Source of the DNA: Dendrolimus kikuchii
Lineage: Eukaryota > Arthropoda > Insecta > Lepidoptera > Lasiocampidae
Length of the DNA: 64,000 nucleotides
Direction: 5' to 3'
NCBI GenBank assembly: GCA_019925095.2
Contig: CM034392.1
Coordinates: forward strand, 18,642,387-18,706,386
The notes beneath the pieces were generated by a model. That model was not told where the DNA came from. It ran no database searches and worked only from the letters and a program-made list of their open reading frames with translations. How positions within the stretch are numbered: position 1 is the stretch's first letter; every line of letters begins with the position of its first letter. Made by a program: the position numbers and the translations under genes. This document shows positions 23,261-33,780 of the stretch, in pieces.

Positions 23261-23399
23261 TAATATTATATTTCTGATCCAAATGGTCTTGCCAAAAGCC
23301 TAAATACGAATATTTAACGCAACTTAAGGAATTATGGGTTGCTCATACAAGTTTCCATCTTCTATTCTTACCCTTTTAAAATTGTTTTTAAAACAAAAC

Positions 23400-23610
23400 A
23401 TACCCTATATTCTTCCCCAGGATACAATCTCTGAGACACCCTATCTTGTTTGTTCAGCCATTAAAACCTACTGAACCGACTTCGATGCGGTTTTCGCTGA
23501 TCGACAGCAAATTCTTAGACTTAAAATCTGCGCTACTTTTTATCCTAGGAATCCCGCTGGTATTTTAAGTCAAACGTGGACTTAGTTGCGGGTGTTAGGT
23601 TAATCTAATG
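23400..23610 (+). mobile_element. Helitron H3, 3' half, decayed
   Basis: ATTAAAACCTACTGAACCGA, TTCGATGCGGTTTTCG, AAATCTGCGCTACTTTTTAT and GTCAAACGTGGACTTAG match the minus strand of 20742-21172. The CTAG terminus is not preserved. Confidence 0.5.
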
Positions 23611-23824
23611 TTTGGTACATTATATTGTTGTACCTTCATAAAATTTTAATGTATTGTATAAAAACATGGAACAATAACAAAGTAAGTGGTTATACAAACA
23701 TCTCATACTCAAGCTTAATTACATTATTTTCACCTTTGTTATTAATCCAAAAGTCTGAATCCGTACCCGCTAAAATTTAAAAAGAAAATGACGGTCAGTT
23801 GTTTGTTCACGACTATAAAATTGG

Positions 23825-24240
23825 AAGGTTCGGCCGGCGTGGCATATCTCGCCATATGGTGGACATCATTAAATTAATCCCCCTCTCATGGCAACAGTCC
23901 AGCCGAGGTAAAACTCCTTAGGGAGCTCCCTCGGGCAAGTTGCCCCCCCGGGCTCGAGCGCCTTCGCTTCGCGAAGGCACTCTCCCCATAAGCCTCGATA
24001 AAGAAGTAAGGTCTTCGGACCAACAACATAAAGTCAAGTCCAATAAAACGTGGCACATTATCGTTCGAGCCGTCGAACGGGACGGACCTCTCTGGGAAGT
24101 CGTAACGCTCTTGGAATGAACGATACCGAGTACTCTTGAAATTTTATTTCGAGGACTCAAATATGGGTCGTCACCAAGAAGCCAACAATCGTGACGTCAC
24201 ACATTTTATAAATACTACGGGGGTTCCTCCTCCGTTAAGT
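23825..24240 (+). mobile_element. GC-rich patch, possible LTR and leader remnant
   Basis: This block is much more GC- and CpG-rich than its surroundings. It holds a hairpin (GCCTTCG-CTT-CGCGAAGGC region near 23960), a polyadenylation-like AATAAAACG near 24041-24049, and then TCGTTCGAGCCGTCGAACGG. That layout resembles the R/U5 and leader of an insect LTR retroelement. No matching second LTR, ORF or target duplication is seen, so this may be a solo LTR or something unrelated. The minus-strand 80-codon frame looks like chance. Confidence 0.3.
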
Positions 24241-24431
24241 AAATTATTGTTCTTATTATATACCTATGCCAATTTGAATTGAGTTAAAAATACAATTGTT
24301 ACTATGTTTGAACTAATAATGATTTATAGATTATGTACCAATAAATTAGCAACTATTTAAAAATTGAAAATATTTTATTAACTATTACGGGCATATCTTA
24401 TACATGTAAAAAGAAACATAATTTTATATTT

Positions 24432-24487
24432 AAATAAATCCTTCTCCTACTCATACACATTAATATGAATAGGAGAAGGATTTATTT
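24432..24487. repeat. Perfect 18-bp hairpin
   Basis: AAATAAATCCTTCTCCTA (24432-24449) and its exact complement (24470-24487) flank a 20-bp loop. This may be the core of a short palindromic element. Confidence 0.8.
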
Positions 24488-24999
24488 ACGAATGTGAGAA
24501 TAACTAATGGACATCCCATTGCCTGCAGACAATCAGTACTTTAAAGTGTTGTGGAACCGTAGACAACTACCGGGTACCCAATAAAACTACTGGCGTATTT
24601 CTCTAGTTACCCAAGCCAGGGTCGCGGAACATAAAGTAAGCTTATTTATTTAAATTAAAAAGTTTGTTGTCACATAAGTTCCATTGGAGAGCATTATTTG
24701 GAAACCTATCTGTCTAATTGTAGATAGATACATAGAATGCGGGTCGCATTCTTTCTGCAGATTTATTATATTATGTACATGAATCTTATAGAAATTCTGT
24801 ACTCACACAACTTACTTATGAATCAAAAACAGGTCGATCACAAGGTGTCATTCTAGTCCAGGCAATTAAAAGTCAGAGTATAAAATAATCGCGTTTATAC
24901 AAAGAATTTTAAAAATCAGGGAAGCTAATTCGGACCAGTATACTCCGAAAATACATTTTTTTAGGATTTTTGTCTTTCCGCCTATCTCTTATGACCGTT

Positions 25000-25120
25000 C
25001 TTATATCTTACCGACCGTTCATTTGCCTTACTATTTGGTTAAAATTTGTCATAAGTTCTTACTACTACTACTACTGACATATGTCAGGGTTATTACTTAT
25101 GTCAAATTTTAACCAAATGG
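25000..25120. mobile_element. MITE-A copy with (CTA)n loop
   Basis: It begins CTTATATCTTACCGACCGTT and pairs GGTTAAAATTTGTCATAAG with the right arm ending near 25120 (TTATGTCAAATTTTAACC). A short (CTA)n run lies in the loop. The outermost right arm is lost. Confidence 0.65.
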
Positions 25121-25483
25121 TGTGCAAAAAGTGTTGCATAATATTATGCAACAAACGATAGAAAATATCGGAATGAGCAAAGACTTTTAATATATGAGCA
25201 GTCAGATCTCAAACATTCATTATATTCTTTAATGACTTTAATGTTAGTAGATAGGGATATATTAGTTTCTAAATTTATAAGTCATCTCAATTTTGAATTA
25301 TGAGAGGGAACGTTCTAAAAAAAATGAGGATGTAGAGCTTCCAAAATACGTTCAATATCCATTCGAACAATATTCGATGAGTAGTTTTTTTAATGCTTGA
25401 CTTGACTTGCTTAAATGATGACAACAGTCGACGTTTGTTAGTTTTACCACTTTTTTATCCTTAGTTGTGCACGGAACAATAAC

Positions 25484-25572
25484 GATCTTATTCATAGAGA
25501 GCTAGAGTAAGTTTGAACGCTTCTTTAAGAACTATAAAGAAACGTTCAAACTTAACTCTCTATGAATAAGAC
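25484..25572. repeat. Long hairpin, arms about 40 bp
   Basis: GATCTTATTCATAGAGAG and GTTTGAACGCTTCTTTA on the left pair with TAAAGAAACGTTCAAAC and CTCTCTATGAATAAGACC on the right. The left arm carries a few extra bases. This is an almost complete foldback 150 bp upstream of the last exon. Confidence 0.75.
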
Positions 25573-25725
25573 CGTAATTGTATAAGTTGAAAAAAGAGTG
25601 GCCTTATCGCTTAAAACGATCTATTCCACTCAACCCCTATTAATTAATTAGGTTTTGGTTGGACCCTTTACCTTTATAAATTATGTCACATAAAAATCCT
25701 AAAATTCAATATTTACATGTTTCAG

Positions 25726-26136
25726 ATGTTGGACGCGGAAGCAGCGCTGAATGCAATCTCGACTGATGGCATGGACATGGACGATCAGTTGTCCGACGTC
25801 ACGCAAAATAATATTGAAATATCTGTAATATCAAGTAAAGAAACAACTAATTTAAACTCGCCCGAAGAAACAAAAAGTTGGGTGGAAATAACATCACCAT
25901 ACTTAAAGACAGAAAAGAATCTCAGATCTGAGGAGCAGAACCATTGCCTAACAATGCCAATTATATTGGTAAACGACAAGCCACCAGAGGACTTGGATCA
26001 GAAGTGGATGAATATTGTTGCAACTGTGTCGAACAATGAGAAGTTCAGAGGGTTTCATACAAGAAGAAAGTTGAAACGTAAATTCTGTCGGAGTAGAAGG
26101 CATGCGGTGTTCAAAAGATCTTATACAATCGCATAG
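25726..26136 (+). CDS. Terminal exon of the unknown membrane protein
   Basis: After the acceptor TTTACATGTTTCAG, 136 codons in phase 0 run to a TAG. The segment starts MLDAEAALNAISTDG, is acidic and polar in its first half (MDMDDQLSD), has a central SWVEITSPYLKTEKN, and ends with a strongly basic stretch (RRKLKRKFCRSRRHAVFKR) before SYTIA. No domain is recognised. In the inferred protein it would be the soluble tail after the two membrane spans of 7274-7456. An ATG at the exon edge means an independent short protein starting there cannot be excluded, but the good acceptor argues against it. Confidence 0.65.
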   Translation: MLDAEAALNAISTDGMDMDDQLSDVTQNNIEISVISSKETTNLNSPEETKSWVEITSPYLKTEKNLRSEEQNHCLTMPIILVNDKPPEDLDQKWMNIVATVSNNEKFRGFHTRRKLKRKFCRSRRHAVFKRSYTIA

Positions 26137-26640
26137 GAGGAATAATAAAGCTAGGATTTTCAAATTATACTATTAGAAATATTTACAAATGTTTATTTTA
26201 AATTAATTAAACTGTATACATCCATTAGCGTTAATAACAGTGAAATATACATACATTACATTTTAACGAAAGCTCTTTGAGATTTATTACCATAGTGTGC
26301 GCCTAGTAAGGTTCATTATTTTAGAAGCGGATTTTTATATTTCCATTAGCATTTTCATTACTTTAAGCGTAGAAAACATCCACTTTCTAGGATTTTCATT
26401 AACATTTATTTATTTTGAGAAACTTTTTATGGGTTGTTACACATTGTACGATATTATGAATTTTACTTAGTTAAGATTTAATATATTATGATTATATTAA
26501 GTGAGTCATGTATTGTATTTGTAATATTGCAAGACTGGAAGTCGAATAATACTCAATGACAATACTTGCCTAAAGTGATTTCGGTTAAAATGATATAATT
26601 ATTATATTGTGATAATTAAAGGTCTGATTTTTCAAGATTT
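26137..26640 (+). other. Probable 3' UTR
   Basis: AT-rich DNA after the stop codon. Possible poly(A) signals are AATAAA at 26144-26149 (very close to the stop), ATTAAA at 26206-26211 and ATTAAA at 26615-26620. Which is used cannot be told from the sequence. Confidence 0.4.
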
Positions 26641-27412
26641 GGAGCTCGTGTTTGTAACTCTAATGAGATTCATAAAATCTATTTTGACCAGGAAACTGAT
26701 CACACTTTAGACATCATAATACTATTACCAAATGTATGGGTTGTGGTAATAGTTGAGCGGGGCTTTTTATCACTTCTGAAATTAAATATGCAAGGTAAAG
26801 ATAGTGTAGTGTACTAAATGTACAGTCTCTTACAGGCTAACATGGTTCGCTAAATATGATTACGCGGAATGCAAGTGGGGGCAGTAAGGTTTAAAAGTTC
26901 TAAGAGTTGTGGACATTCTATTTTTTTATGAGAATTTTGAATAGGAACATTAAATCCAGTGAATCTCTATGAGATGACAAAGATGTACCTAACTGTCTTT
27001 AAAGATATACCTAGATTTGCGTTTGATAAGGCGCCTCCGCTAGCTCATTCCTAATTTTATGCATCTATTTTTTATGTGTCATTTAGCACATCATTTATTC
27101 AAGATTTATTGTTCATGATAGAAAGAAATTGGAACATACATTTATGCTTGTGCGTAATTTACGTAGTGATTTAACTACATAATGCTACAATTAAAGGAAA
27201 CTATAAAGTAAGTATTTGAGATTATTTAAATTTAGGGAGTAAGTACCCTATCAGGCGAATTTGCCACAGACGTCACCGTAGTACTCTAATTGAATGAGAC
27301 CTGAGTAATACTACTAATGTACTAAACTACTTAAAACAGAGACTAGCTTGTTTGCGTTAGCCGCTTCAAAGCATCCCTGGAGTTTGCTACGTTCGGCATA
27401 TTAGGTTTAATT
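26641..27412. other. No recognised feature
   Basis: AT-rich intergenic sequence. Confidence 0.45.
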
Positions 27413-27422
27413 ACTTACTACT

Positions 27423-27645
27423 CGTCGTGGAAGGCCACGACACACCTTCCATGATCAAATTGATCGTGTACTAGAGGAGGGTTATGTCAGGAGCCTTAAG
27501 AACAGACGTGTGTGCATGACAAGAGTTATGAATGTCAAAGAAGCAAGTGAGGTGTGTAAGAACGGGCCTAAATGGCGCTCTGTTGTTCGTGCCTACCCCG
27601 CAAGGGAACTGGTGTGAAGTTATGTATGTATGTATGTATGTATAT
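27423..27645 (+). mobile_element. LINE-R 3' fragment with 10-bp target duplication
   Basis: The insertion starts at GTCGTGGAAGGCCACGACAC and covers the last 60 or so codons of the LINE-R ORF plus (TATG)n. ACTTACTACT flanks it at 27413-27422 and 27646-27655. Sequence is close to the copies at 41974 and 50913. It is severely 5'-truncated. Confidence 0.85.
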
Positions 27646-27844
27646 ACTTACTACTTTGACAATCATAGCTCTATGGTATATTTTATACGGCTAACTTAAT
27701 TGTATTTATATAATAAAAATATCTAGCGATTGTTATCTTGAATCAGACTCAAAGATAACTTTCAATATTTTTTTTTCAATTAAGTGTAATTCATTTGTAG
27801 TTTAGTGATATTTGTTTAAATTTTTTACTCGTTAATTTCGCCAC

Positions 27845-27895
27845 AGTGTACTACAATGTACTAGTGTACTACAGTGTACTACAATGTACAATGTA
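27845..27895. repeat. GTAC-rich minisatellite
   Basis: Variants of GTGTACTACA and ATGTACTA alternate about five times. Because GTAC is self-complementary the block can also fold on itself. Confidence 0.6.
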
Positions 27896-27904
27896 GTGTG
27901 GCGC

Positions 27905-28045
27905 TGTTCAGACCATTGGTTTGAAAAAGATCTGCACAAGTGCACCAGTTGGAGTTGGTCGAAGACAACACAGGATCGAAAAATGTGGCGGGATCTACGT
28001 CCAGCAGCGGATAGCGATTAGCTGATAGCAACGATTAATCCTCCA
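27905..28045 (+). pseudogene. RTE-type LINE 3' remnant
   Basis: One frame reads TSWSWSKTTQDRKMWRDLRP, then AADSD and stop. The DR.MWR pattern followed by a short (GAT)-like tail is that of an RTE C-terminus. Only about 40 codons remain. Confidence 0.45.
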
Positions 28046-28099
28046 GGAAGGACAAAAAGAATAAAGAAATCTAATTTCTGATGTCACTGCAACACCTGA

Positions 28100-28300
28100 G
28101 ATATCGTTATTGTTCGTGATTGTGTCACCAGCTGTCACCAAGGGTTTAATACGTTATTTGAGACGCGATATTGTTAATAACGTTAAATAAATATTAGTTA
28201 GCTATATTAGTGTGTAAACTCATGTTTACACACTAATATAGCTAATCGTTAACGCGTTATTTTTAACGCTATAAGTAGTCGACTAACATTAAAGCAGGCG
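28100..28300. mobile_element. Foldback element with perfect 22-bp hairpin
   Basis: 28198-28219 and 28224-28245 are exact complements with a 4-base loop (TCAT). Weaker pairing extends outward through the CGTTAA and AACGCGTTA blocks. A related sequence without the hairpin centre occurs at 48395-48540 (GTAATGCGTTACTTGAGATG, GACGTTAAATATTGACAG). Confidence 0.65.
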
Positions 28301-28646
28301 GAGCAGGGGTGTGAGAGACTAAAAACTAGATATAAAGACGTATAGGTAATAATGAAAAACTTTAAAAATAGCCATCCGACGTACCAACGCCTAGTTACAC
28401 ACCCTTTTAATTTAGGTCGGTTAAGTATTACTGCTTTTCACATCAACTTAGCAACCGGATTTGCTCCAAAACTATTATACCTATTAGTATGGGAAGTGTT
28501 TACTCGGCTTAAGAAGTCATGTTTGCCTTCGGTACACGGTTGTCTCTTGAGGTCTGGTCCACCTAATTTCCTTTTTTCGTAGTTTACCCATATGAGCGGA
28601 TTTAGATAATTGACACTATGTACCCACCGGGTTGAGACATTAAATG

Positions 28647-28650
<4 letters not shown>

Positions 28651-28732
<82 letters not shown>
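28651..28732. repeat. (TA)n microsatellite
   Basis: About 80 bp of pure TA dinucleotides. Confidence 0.95.
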
Positions 28733-28738
<6 letters not shown>

Positions 28739-28799
28739 TCTCATTTAATTTTATGTTAGAAGAAAGTATGTTATGATAGACGACAAATTTATTAGATAG

Positions 28800-28990
28800 A
28801 TTTAAGTAGGGCTCCGCAATGGTGATGGCAAAATTGAAACGGTTTCAATTTGCCATATTTGTCGTTCTGTCCGTCTGTCTGTGTATGTCAGAGCCATTTT
28901 ACTAAAAAACTATTGACATTACCTATATAGTTGAAATTTTGTAGGAAAAAGATCTATATACGTTACAATGCAATGGCGTTGTGATATTAG
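28800..28990. repeat. Probable dispersed-repeat remnant
   Basis: GGGCTCCGCAATGGTGATGG, GAAACGGTTTCAATTTGCCA and the CTGTCCGTCTGTCTGTG run have the look of an insect non-autonomous element, but no ends are defined. Confidence 0.35.
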
Positions 28991-29256
28991 GGAAAACATT
29001 AAAGTTAGGTGTTGGGAAGAGCGGGATAAAACAATTCGCAAGGGATTAAGTTTGATTGATTGAGGGATAAAAAATCATACGGGGTAGGGGAAACACACTG
29101 AATGGAATGGTTAGTACATCCATTCCCATGAAAACGGAAAAGCCCAGAAATAGAATTCCATAACCCGGTATTGTAAACGTTTGGCATATCGATACAAAGT
29201 TCTAGTAAAATAATAAGGATGTTTCATAGCAACCAGTAAGATACGTATTAAGCTTT

Positions 29257-29470
29257 TGCCGACTTAGCTCTCTGTAATGCAGAGGTTCCCGGTTCGATTC
29301 CTGGTATGGCAAATTTCGGAAACGAATTTTCTTCGTTATTTACTATATATGATCTGGGTGTCTAGGTCCGGCCCCAGAGTACACCGTTGTACGCAGTCCG
29401 ACCCATAACACAATCGTAACTTGCTTAATATAGGGATATACAATGTGTGTGTTTGTCTGCCTATTGTTAT
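29257..29470 (+). mobile_element. SINE S2 with recognisable tRNA-like head
   Basis: The head TTAGCTCTCTGTAATGCAGA resembles an A box region and GGTTCGATTCC (29291-29301) is a B box. The body GATCTGGGTGTCTAGGTCCG, GCCCCAGAGT and CAATGTGTGTGTTTGTCTG matches 19470-19690. The 3' end is (TTATTA)-like. It is not a tRNA gene: there is no complementary acceptor stem and a long non-tRNA body follows. Confidence 0.7.
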
Positions 29471-29487
29471 TATTAAATTATAAAGTG

Positions 29488-29867
29488 CTAGCTGGCTCGA
29501 CAAACTTTGTACCGCCTCAGAGTTAATAAATAAAAAATGTTGATTTCTGAACAACGGGACGAACATCAAACGTTTGACATACAAAACCAAAAAAAATGAA
29601 AAAACTTCACTTTTAAATTTAATTTTATTTCTGAACGACTTTTAAATTTAATTGATTTCTAAACGACGGAACGAAAATTAAATGTTTGACAGGTAGGAAT
29701 AGCTTCTAAGGGAAAGTAAAATTCTTGTTTTTACTATATTCCAAGCATTTTTTTCATATTTACTCACCTTTTAAACCTTCCCTGGACTTCCACAAATAAT
29801 TCAAAACCAAAATTAGCCAAATCAGTACAGCCGTTCTCGAGTTTTAGCGAGACTAACGAACAGCAAT

Positions 29868-29928
<61 letters not shown>
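29488..29928 (-). mobile_element. Helitron H1, minus strand, expanded TA at its 5' end
   Basis: On the minus strand the 5' part reads (TA)n-TCAATTGCTGTTCGTTAGTC, then CTCGAGAACGG, and it ends GCGGTACAAAGTTTG, CGAGCCAGCTAG. It matches 46161-46571 throughout. The (TA)n at 29870-29928 replaces the short TATATATA run of the other copies. The T expected after CTAG is C here. Confidence 0.75.
29870..29928. repeat. (TA)n microsatellite at Helitron end
   Basis: About 58 bp of pure TA, continuous with the 5' end of the H1 Helitron. Confidence 0.95.
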
Positions 29929-29931
<3 letters not shown>

Positions 29932-30800
29932 ATTTAACAAATTACAGATAAAAAGAGATTGTAGAATTGAAATTTTCATACACACGCTTTCTTAAACAAA
30001 TGATAAGAAAAAGTTAAAAGTTCTTTTGTGTCACGAAAACCCTTCAACAAAATGACCGAACGCATTCGAATAATTAAAAAAATAAATAAATATGAAGATC
30101 ACCAATACAAATTTGATCCTTGCCTTTGCATTAAAATAGATTACGCCGCTGGCAGCTTCCAGCCAGATGATGTTAAAAGCTCTATTTTGATTTATAAATC
30201 TGTTGGTCGTTGTAGCGCCTTCATTTGCGATATTAATATTACAAAGATTATACACATATACAAATATATAAGAATACAATCAAGAAAAGAACACTGGGAA
30301 AAGCCACACACCACTTCTTTGAGATAATTAACTATGATAAGGTATGGCTCACTACGAGAAGTTCATTGTGTGTACATACCATTCACCAAGTCAATGTAGG
30401 AGAAGTAATATTTTCTGTGTGCCTCATAAAATACACATTTAATAAACTAGATAAAAGAGAGACTAGAAGATCATTTAATTTACCGCTGCGTTACGTTTTG
30501 TCAGTTAATATTTCTATTTTTTCAGGACACATTATAATTACTTGAAATTTAGGTAATTGGGAAAATGACCGTGTTTGTTTGTTGCCCCTTCATGATATTA
30601 TATTATGAGTGATAACCATTAGATTATATACTATAAAGATTGTATCCTATGGAAGCACATGTAGGATGATAATTTAATAGGGACCTAGATGTTGAAGAAA
30701 GAAGTCGGTTAAATATTTATTTTTTGGTTTTTAGTGTAAAGTTGGTTTTGTTTTTGTTAATAAAAATTGTATGCAGGAAATTTATTTATATTTTTTTTAG
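29929..30800. other. No recognised feature
   Basis: Contains a 99-codon plus-strand frame (30028-30327) with AT-rich, non-conserved-looking content. No repeat end or splice structure supports it. Confidence 0.4.
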
Positions 30801-31001
30801 TCTATACTAATATTATAAAGAGGTAAAGTTTGAGAATTTGTGACGTTGTAGGGGGTATTGTCTGGATATACTAAACCGATTTTAAAAATTATTTTACTGT
30901 TAGAAAGCTACGTTAACAGGGAGTATCATAGGCTATATAACATGACGCTATACACCACGGGAGCGGGACAGAGCGCGGGTGAAACCGCGCCGGGCCGCTA
31001 G
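30801..31001 (+). mobile_element. Non-autonomous Helitron H2, 201 bp
   Basis: It begins TCTATACTAATATTATAAAG and ends CGGGCCGCTAG. A terminal hairpin GCGCGG-GTGAAA-CCGCGC (30973-30990) lies seven bases before the CTAG, as expected for Helitron 3' ends. The flanks are G and A rather than the usual A and T, so the edges have mutated or the call is off by a base or two. Confidence 0.7.
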
Positions 31002-33185
31002 ATTTCTATAGACGTGTTATTTTTTTTTTGGAAAACTAAACCGTTGGCCTGCACAAACTAATTTTTGTATTAGAATAACAACAACTGAATGTTTGGGTCG
31101 GTTTTCAAATATCTTTGGCAATCATATTTAATAAACATTCGTATGTGCTACTGAATATATATTTTCTCTATAACTAATAATCCACGTTTTTACACTTACA
31201 TGCCACACTAGACGAGTGATGTCTCCAAATATATGACGAATGGAATTACCTTTCTTTGATTTCTCACTAAGCTGTTTTTCTTTTTCTTTTCTACCTAATA
31301 GAACGACCACTTTCACAGGAAAATAAAAAGATGATTATATTTCAATAGAGGCTTTGTAGATAAAAAACCAGCATCTCATTTTAATTACATGAGTTAAAAT
31401 CCTAATAGTGGAACGTACAGTGTCGAGGTAGTTTCTCTGTGCTAATGTGCTTATTGTTAAAAATATTAAATGCTTATTATGAAGCGAAACTTTTGAAAAC
31501 CTACTCATGAAGTTTACTAATGTGTGCAATTTCCCAATCCATCACGGACAAGTGTGCCTTGTGTAGTATTCGTTCCTTTGAAATTGGGAAGCCCTCATGC
31601 AAATATAGTCAAGGTATTTTTTTATTAGTTAAGTTTCCTAGGTAAGTTGGTTCGACTCTGTCATTCTTGTCAAACTATTATTGTGTATTGTTTAGAAATG
31701 CAAATACAGATGGTAGAACTTTAAATATTATAATGGAATTCAGAAATGTTGCCTATCTAAACACTTGAAATTAAATTATGGATCACGATAATTTCAGTGT
31801 AAATTTAGAAGCTTTCTTAATTAAGATAAATAAAATGAGAAATAGAAGCAAAAGATATTTACTAACATTTTAATTAAAATAAACTGTTTCGACACGAATT
31901 CAAATGTATAGTGAGTTTCATTTAAATAGGATTTGAAATGCATAAAAGCTATGAATAAGAGGAAGCAAAATTCATTCTGGCGTAGCGCATATGGGAAAAT
32001 AGATGCACGAGCTCTGCCAATCCGCTTTCGTAGAATATTGTGGGATCTCTACGTGCTTAAGTTAAATTTAAATTGTGTATTTGTTTTTAAGTTATCCAGT
32101 AAGGTTTAGGATCCTGACTTTGCTCATATAAACGATATGTATATTTCTGACGATGTTTAGACAAATTCGAATATTTGGAACAAGAACATCAAGAATCACC
32201 CAGTGAAAACCTAACTCTGAAGAGCTACTAAATCCCACATAACTGGATGGCGCCATAAGAAAGTTTTTGATATTTAATTATTTAAAACAGATTTTTCAAA
32301 ATAAATTAATCAACATTATATATCATTTATAATCAACAACAAACTGAAAAAAGCTTATGAGTGTTGATGATAGCCTTTATATTACTTTGTAAAAATTTCA
32401 ATTTCTGTTTTGATTGCAAATCAAGAAGCGTGCAGAAGCTCATAAGAATCTAGTTTTCTTCCTAGTATATTCTCCTGTAATCAATAAACTTACTGTCTTC
32501 TCAGCTGTTTTCAAGGACCTTCAAGTTTTTATTAATATACCAAGAAAGTGTGTTTCAAATAATGAAATGTCATAAATCTGTGGCGCCATTCAGTAATATT
32601 GGATTCAGACGCTTTTCAGCGTTATGTTTTTTAAGTTGTTTGTTGTTGATTGTTGTTCCTAACAGTTTTAAGCCACGGTTCCACTCAACATGTATTGGAT
32701 TTATAATGTTTTAACGTAATGGTCGTTTATTTTAATTTACACCATACTGCTTTCTTATAATAGCTTCATCATCATTGCTCCATATTAGAGATGTATTTGT
32801 ATGGTGGTTTCCCAACTTGCCTTCCGCACTGTAGTTTAACAGACTAATTGAACAGAAGCCTTTCTAGAGCCCTTCTTTTCAGCCTTATATGCATACTGGT
32901 ATTGCTGCTGCCCGATACCAGGGAGAGTAACACTTATTTAGTGGAGGCGTTTTTATTTCACCATGTTATAAAATCGTTATGGGGCTTTTGTAGTTCTTTC
33001 CACGATAGCTCGTTTCACCGAACTGCCCACTACGCCCTGTTGTTTTTGCCCTTGCTTGTCCGGGGACTGCTTAATCAACCGATTCATAGCTGACCACCAT
33101 ACTGATAGTCATTCCGCAATTCGCCTCCTGTGAACCCCGTTAGTAGCCTGCAACTTAGCCATAACTTGATAAAGATATTTTTGAG
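31002..33185. other. Mostly unannotated AT-rich DNA
   Basis: No exon, RNA gene or clear repeat end. The stretch 32690-33160 is more GC-balanced and has an 81-codon plus-strand frame with no recognisable domain; it may be a decayed element. Confidence 0.4.
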
Positions 33186-33270
33186 TCAAACTGCTTTAGA
33201 ATCGTTGTGTTTTGAAACTTGATGAAACGAAAAAGCGAAATGAAAAAGCGACACTAAATTCCTAAGTATT
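33186..33270 (+). repeat. Family C conserved block
   Basis: CTTTAGAATCGTTGTGTTTT, GAAACTTGATGAAACGAAAA and AGCGACACTAAA recur at 37605-37700 and, inverted, at 23165-23240 and 58970-59055. Part of the block (AAAAGCGA...) is duplicated here. Confidence 0.6.
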
Positions 33271-33310
33271 TTTTTGTGATTTGCACTTTTTATTCTTATA
33301 GTCTTACTTT

Positions 33311-33621
33311 ATCCGTGCAGGAACGGAGAAAGAATACAATTTCCTGCGGCCGGGCGGCCTGTCGTAAGAGGCGACTAAACAACCTACAGCCAGGTGGTAG
33401 GGCATTTGCCCGACTGGATGGCTACCACCCCTGGTCTAAAGTATGTCGCCATAACAACCTTGAGTTGTGTTCCGGCATTAGTGACCAGGTTCCAGTGACT
33501 ATTAAGAGAGCAGCAGCGCATTTGTAGCACCTTCGGTGTTGCAAATGTCCATAGGCGATGGTAACCGCTGTCCATTAAGTGGGCCGTCTGCCTGTCTGCT
33601 GAACGCTTGCAAAAAAAATAA
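33311..33621 (+). mobile_element. Repeat family A, full length
   Basis: Complete from ATCCGTGCAGGAACGGAGAA to the A-rich tail after GAACGCTTGC. Its middle carries GTCGTAAGAGGCGACTAAAC and CTGGATGGCTACCACCCCTG. A 119-codon antisense frame over it is a by-product, since it differs between copies. Confidence 0.85.
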
Positions 33622-33689
33622 TTGTATAGTAGGTAGGTAGTTTTCGTAGCCTCCTCACTCTTGTCTACTAAGCGTTGTAGATATAATTC

Positions 33690-33780
33690 TGTGCACCTGT
33701 ATATTTTCTGAATTTTCACTTCTATTGCGTGTGAACTGCACACACTGTATAAATTTTTTTGTTTGTGTTTTTATCTTACA
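33690..33780. repeat. Family C fragment
   Basis: TTTTCACTTCTATTGCGTGT followed by GAACTGCACACACTG matches the 22885-22935 and 14490-14520 blocks. Confidence 0.55.

Larger units (their letters stand above)
7457..25725 (+). other. Inferred intron, about 18.3 kb
   Basis: It begins GTAACT and ends TTTACATGTTTCAG, and both flanking exons are phase 0. It holds several LINE remnants, at least three SINEs, Helitron copies, MITEs and hairpins, described separately. Skipped internal exons cannot be excluded, but no other segment combined good splice sites with protein-like content. Confidence 0.5.

Noticed and set aside
23918..24160. 80-codon minus-strand frame in the GC-rich patch
   Set aside because: Arg/Ser-rich translation of GC-rich DNA with no domain; the plus-strand LTR-like layout explains the segment better.
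33276..33743. Open frames of 70-119 codons over family A copies (also at 22, 41, 54 and 56 kb)
   Set aside because: The frames shift and end differently between copies, so the repeat is not coding in these frames.
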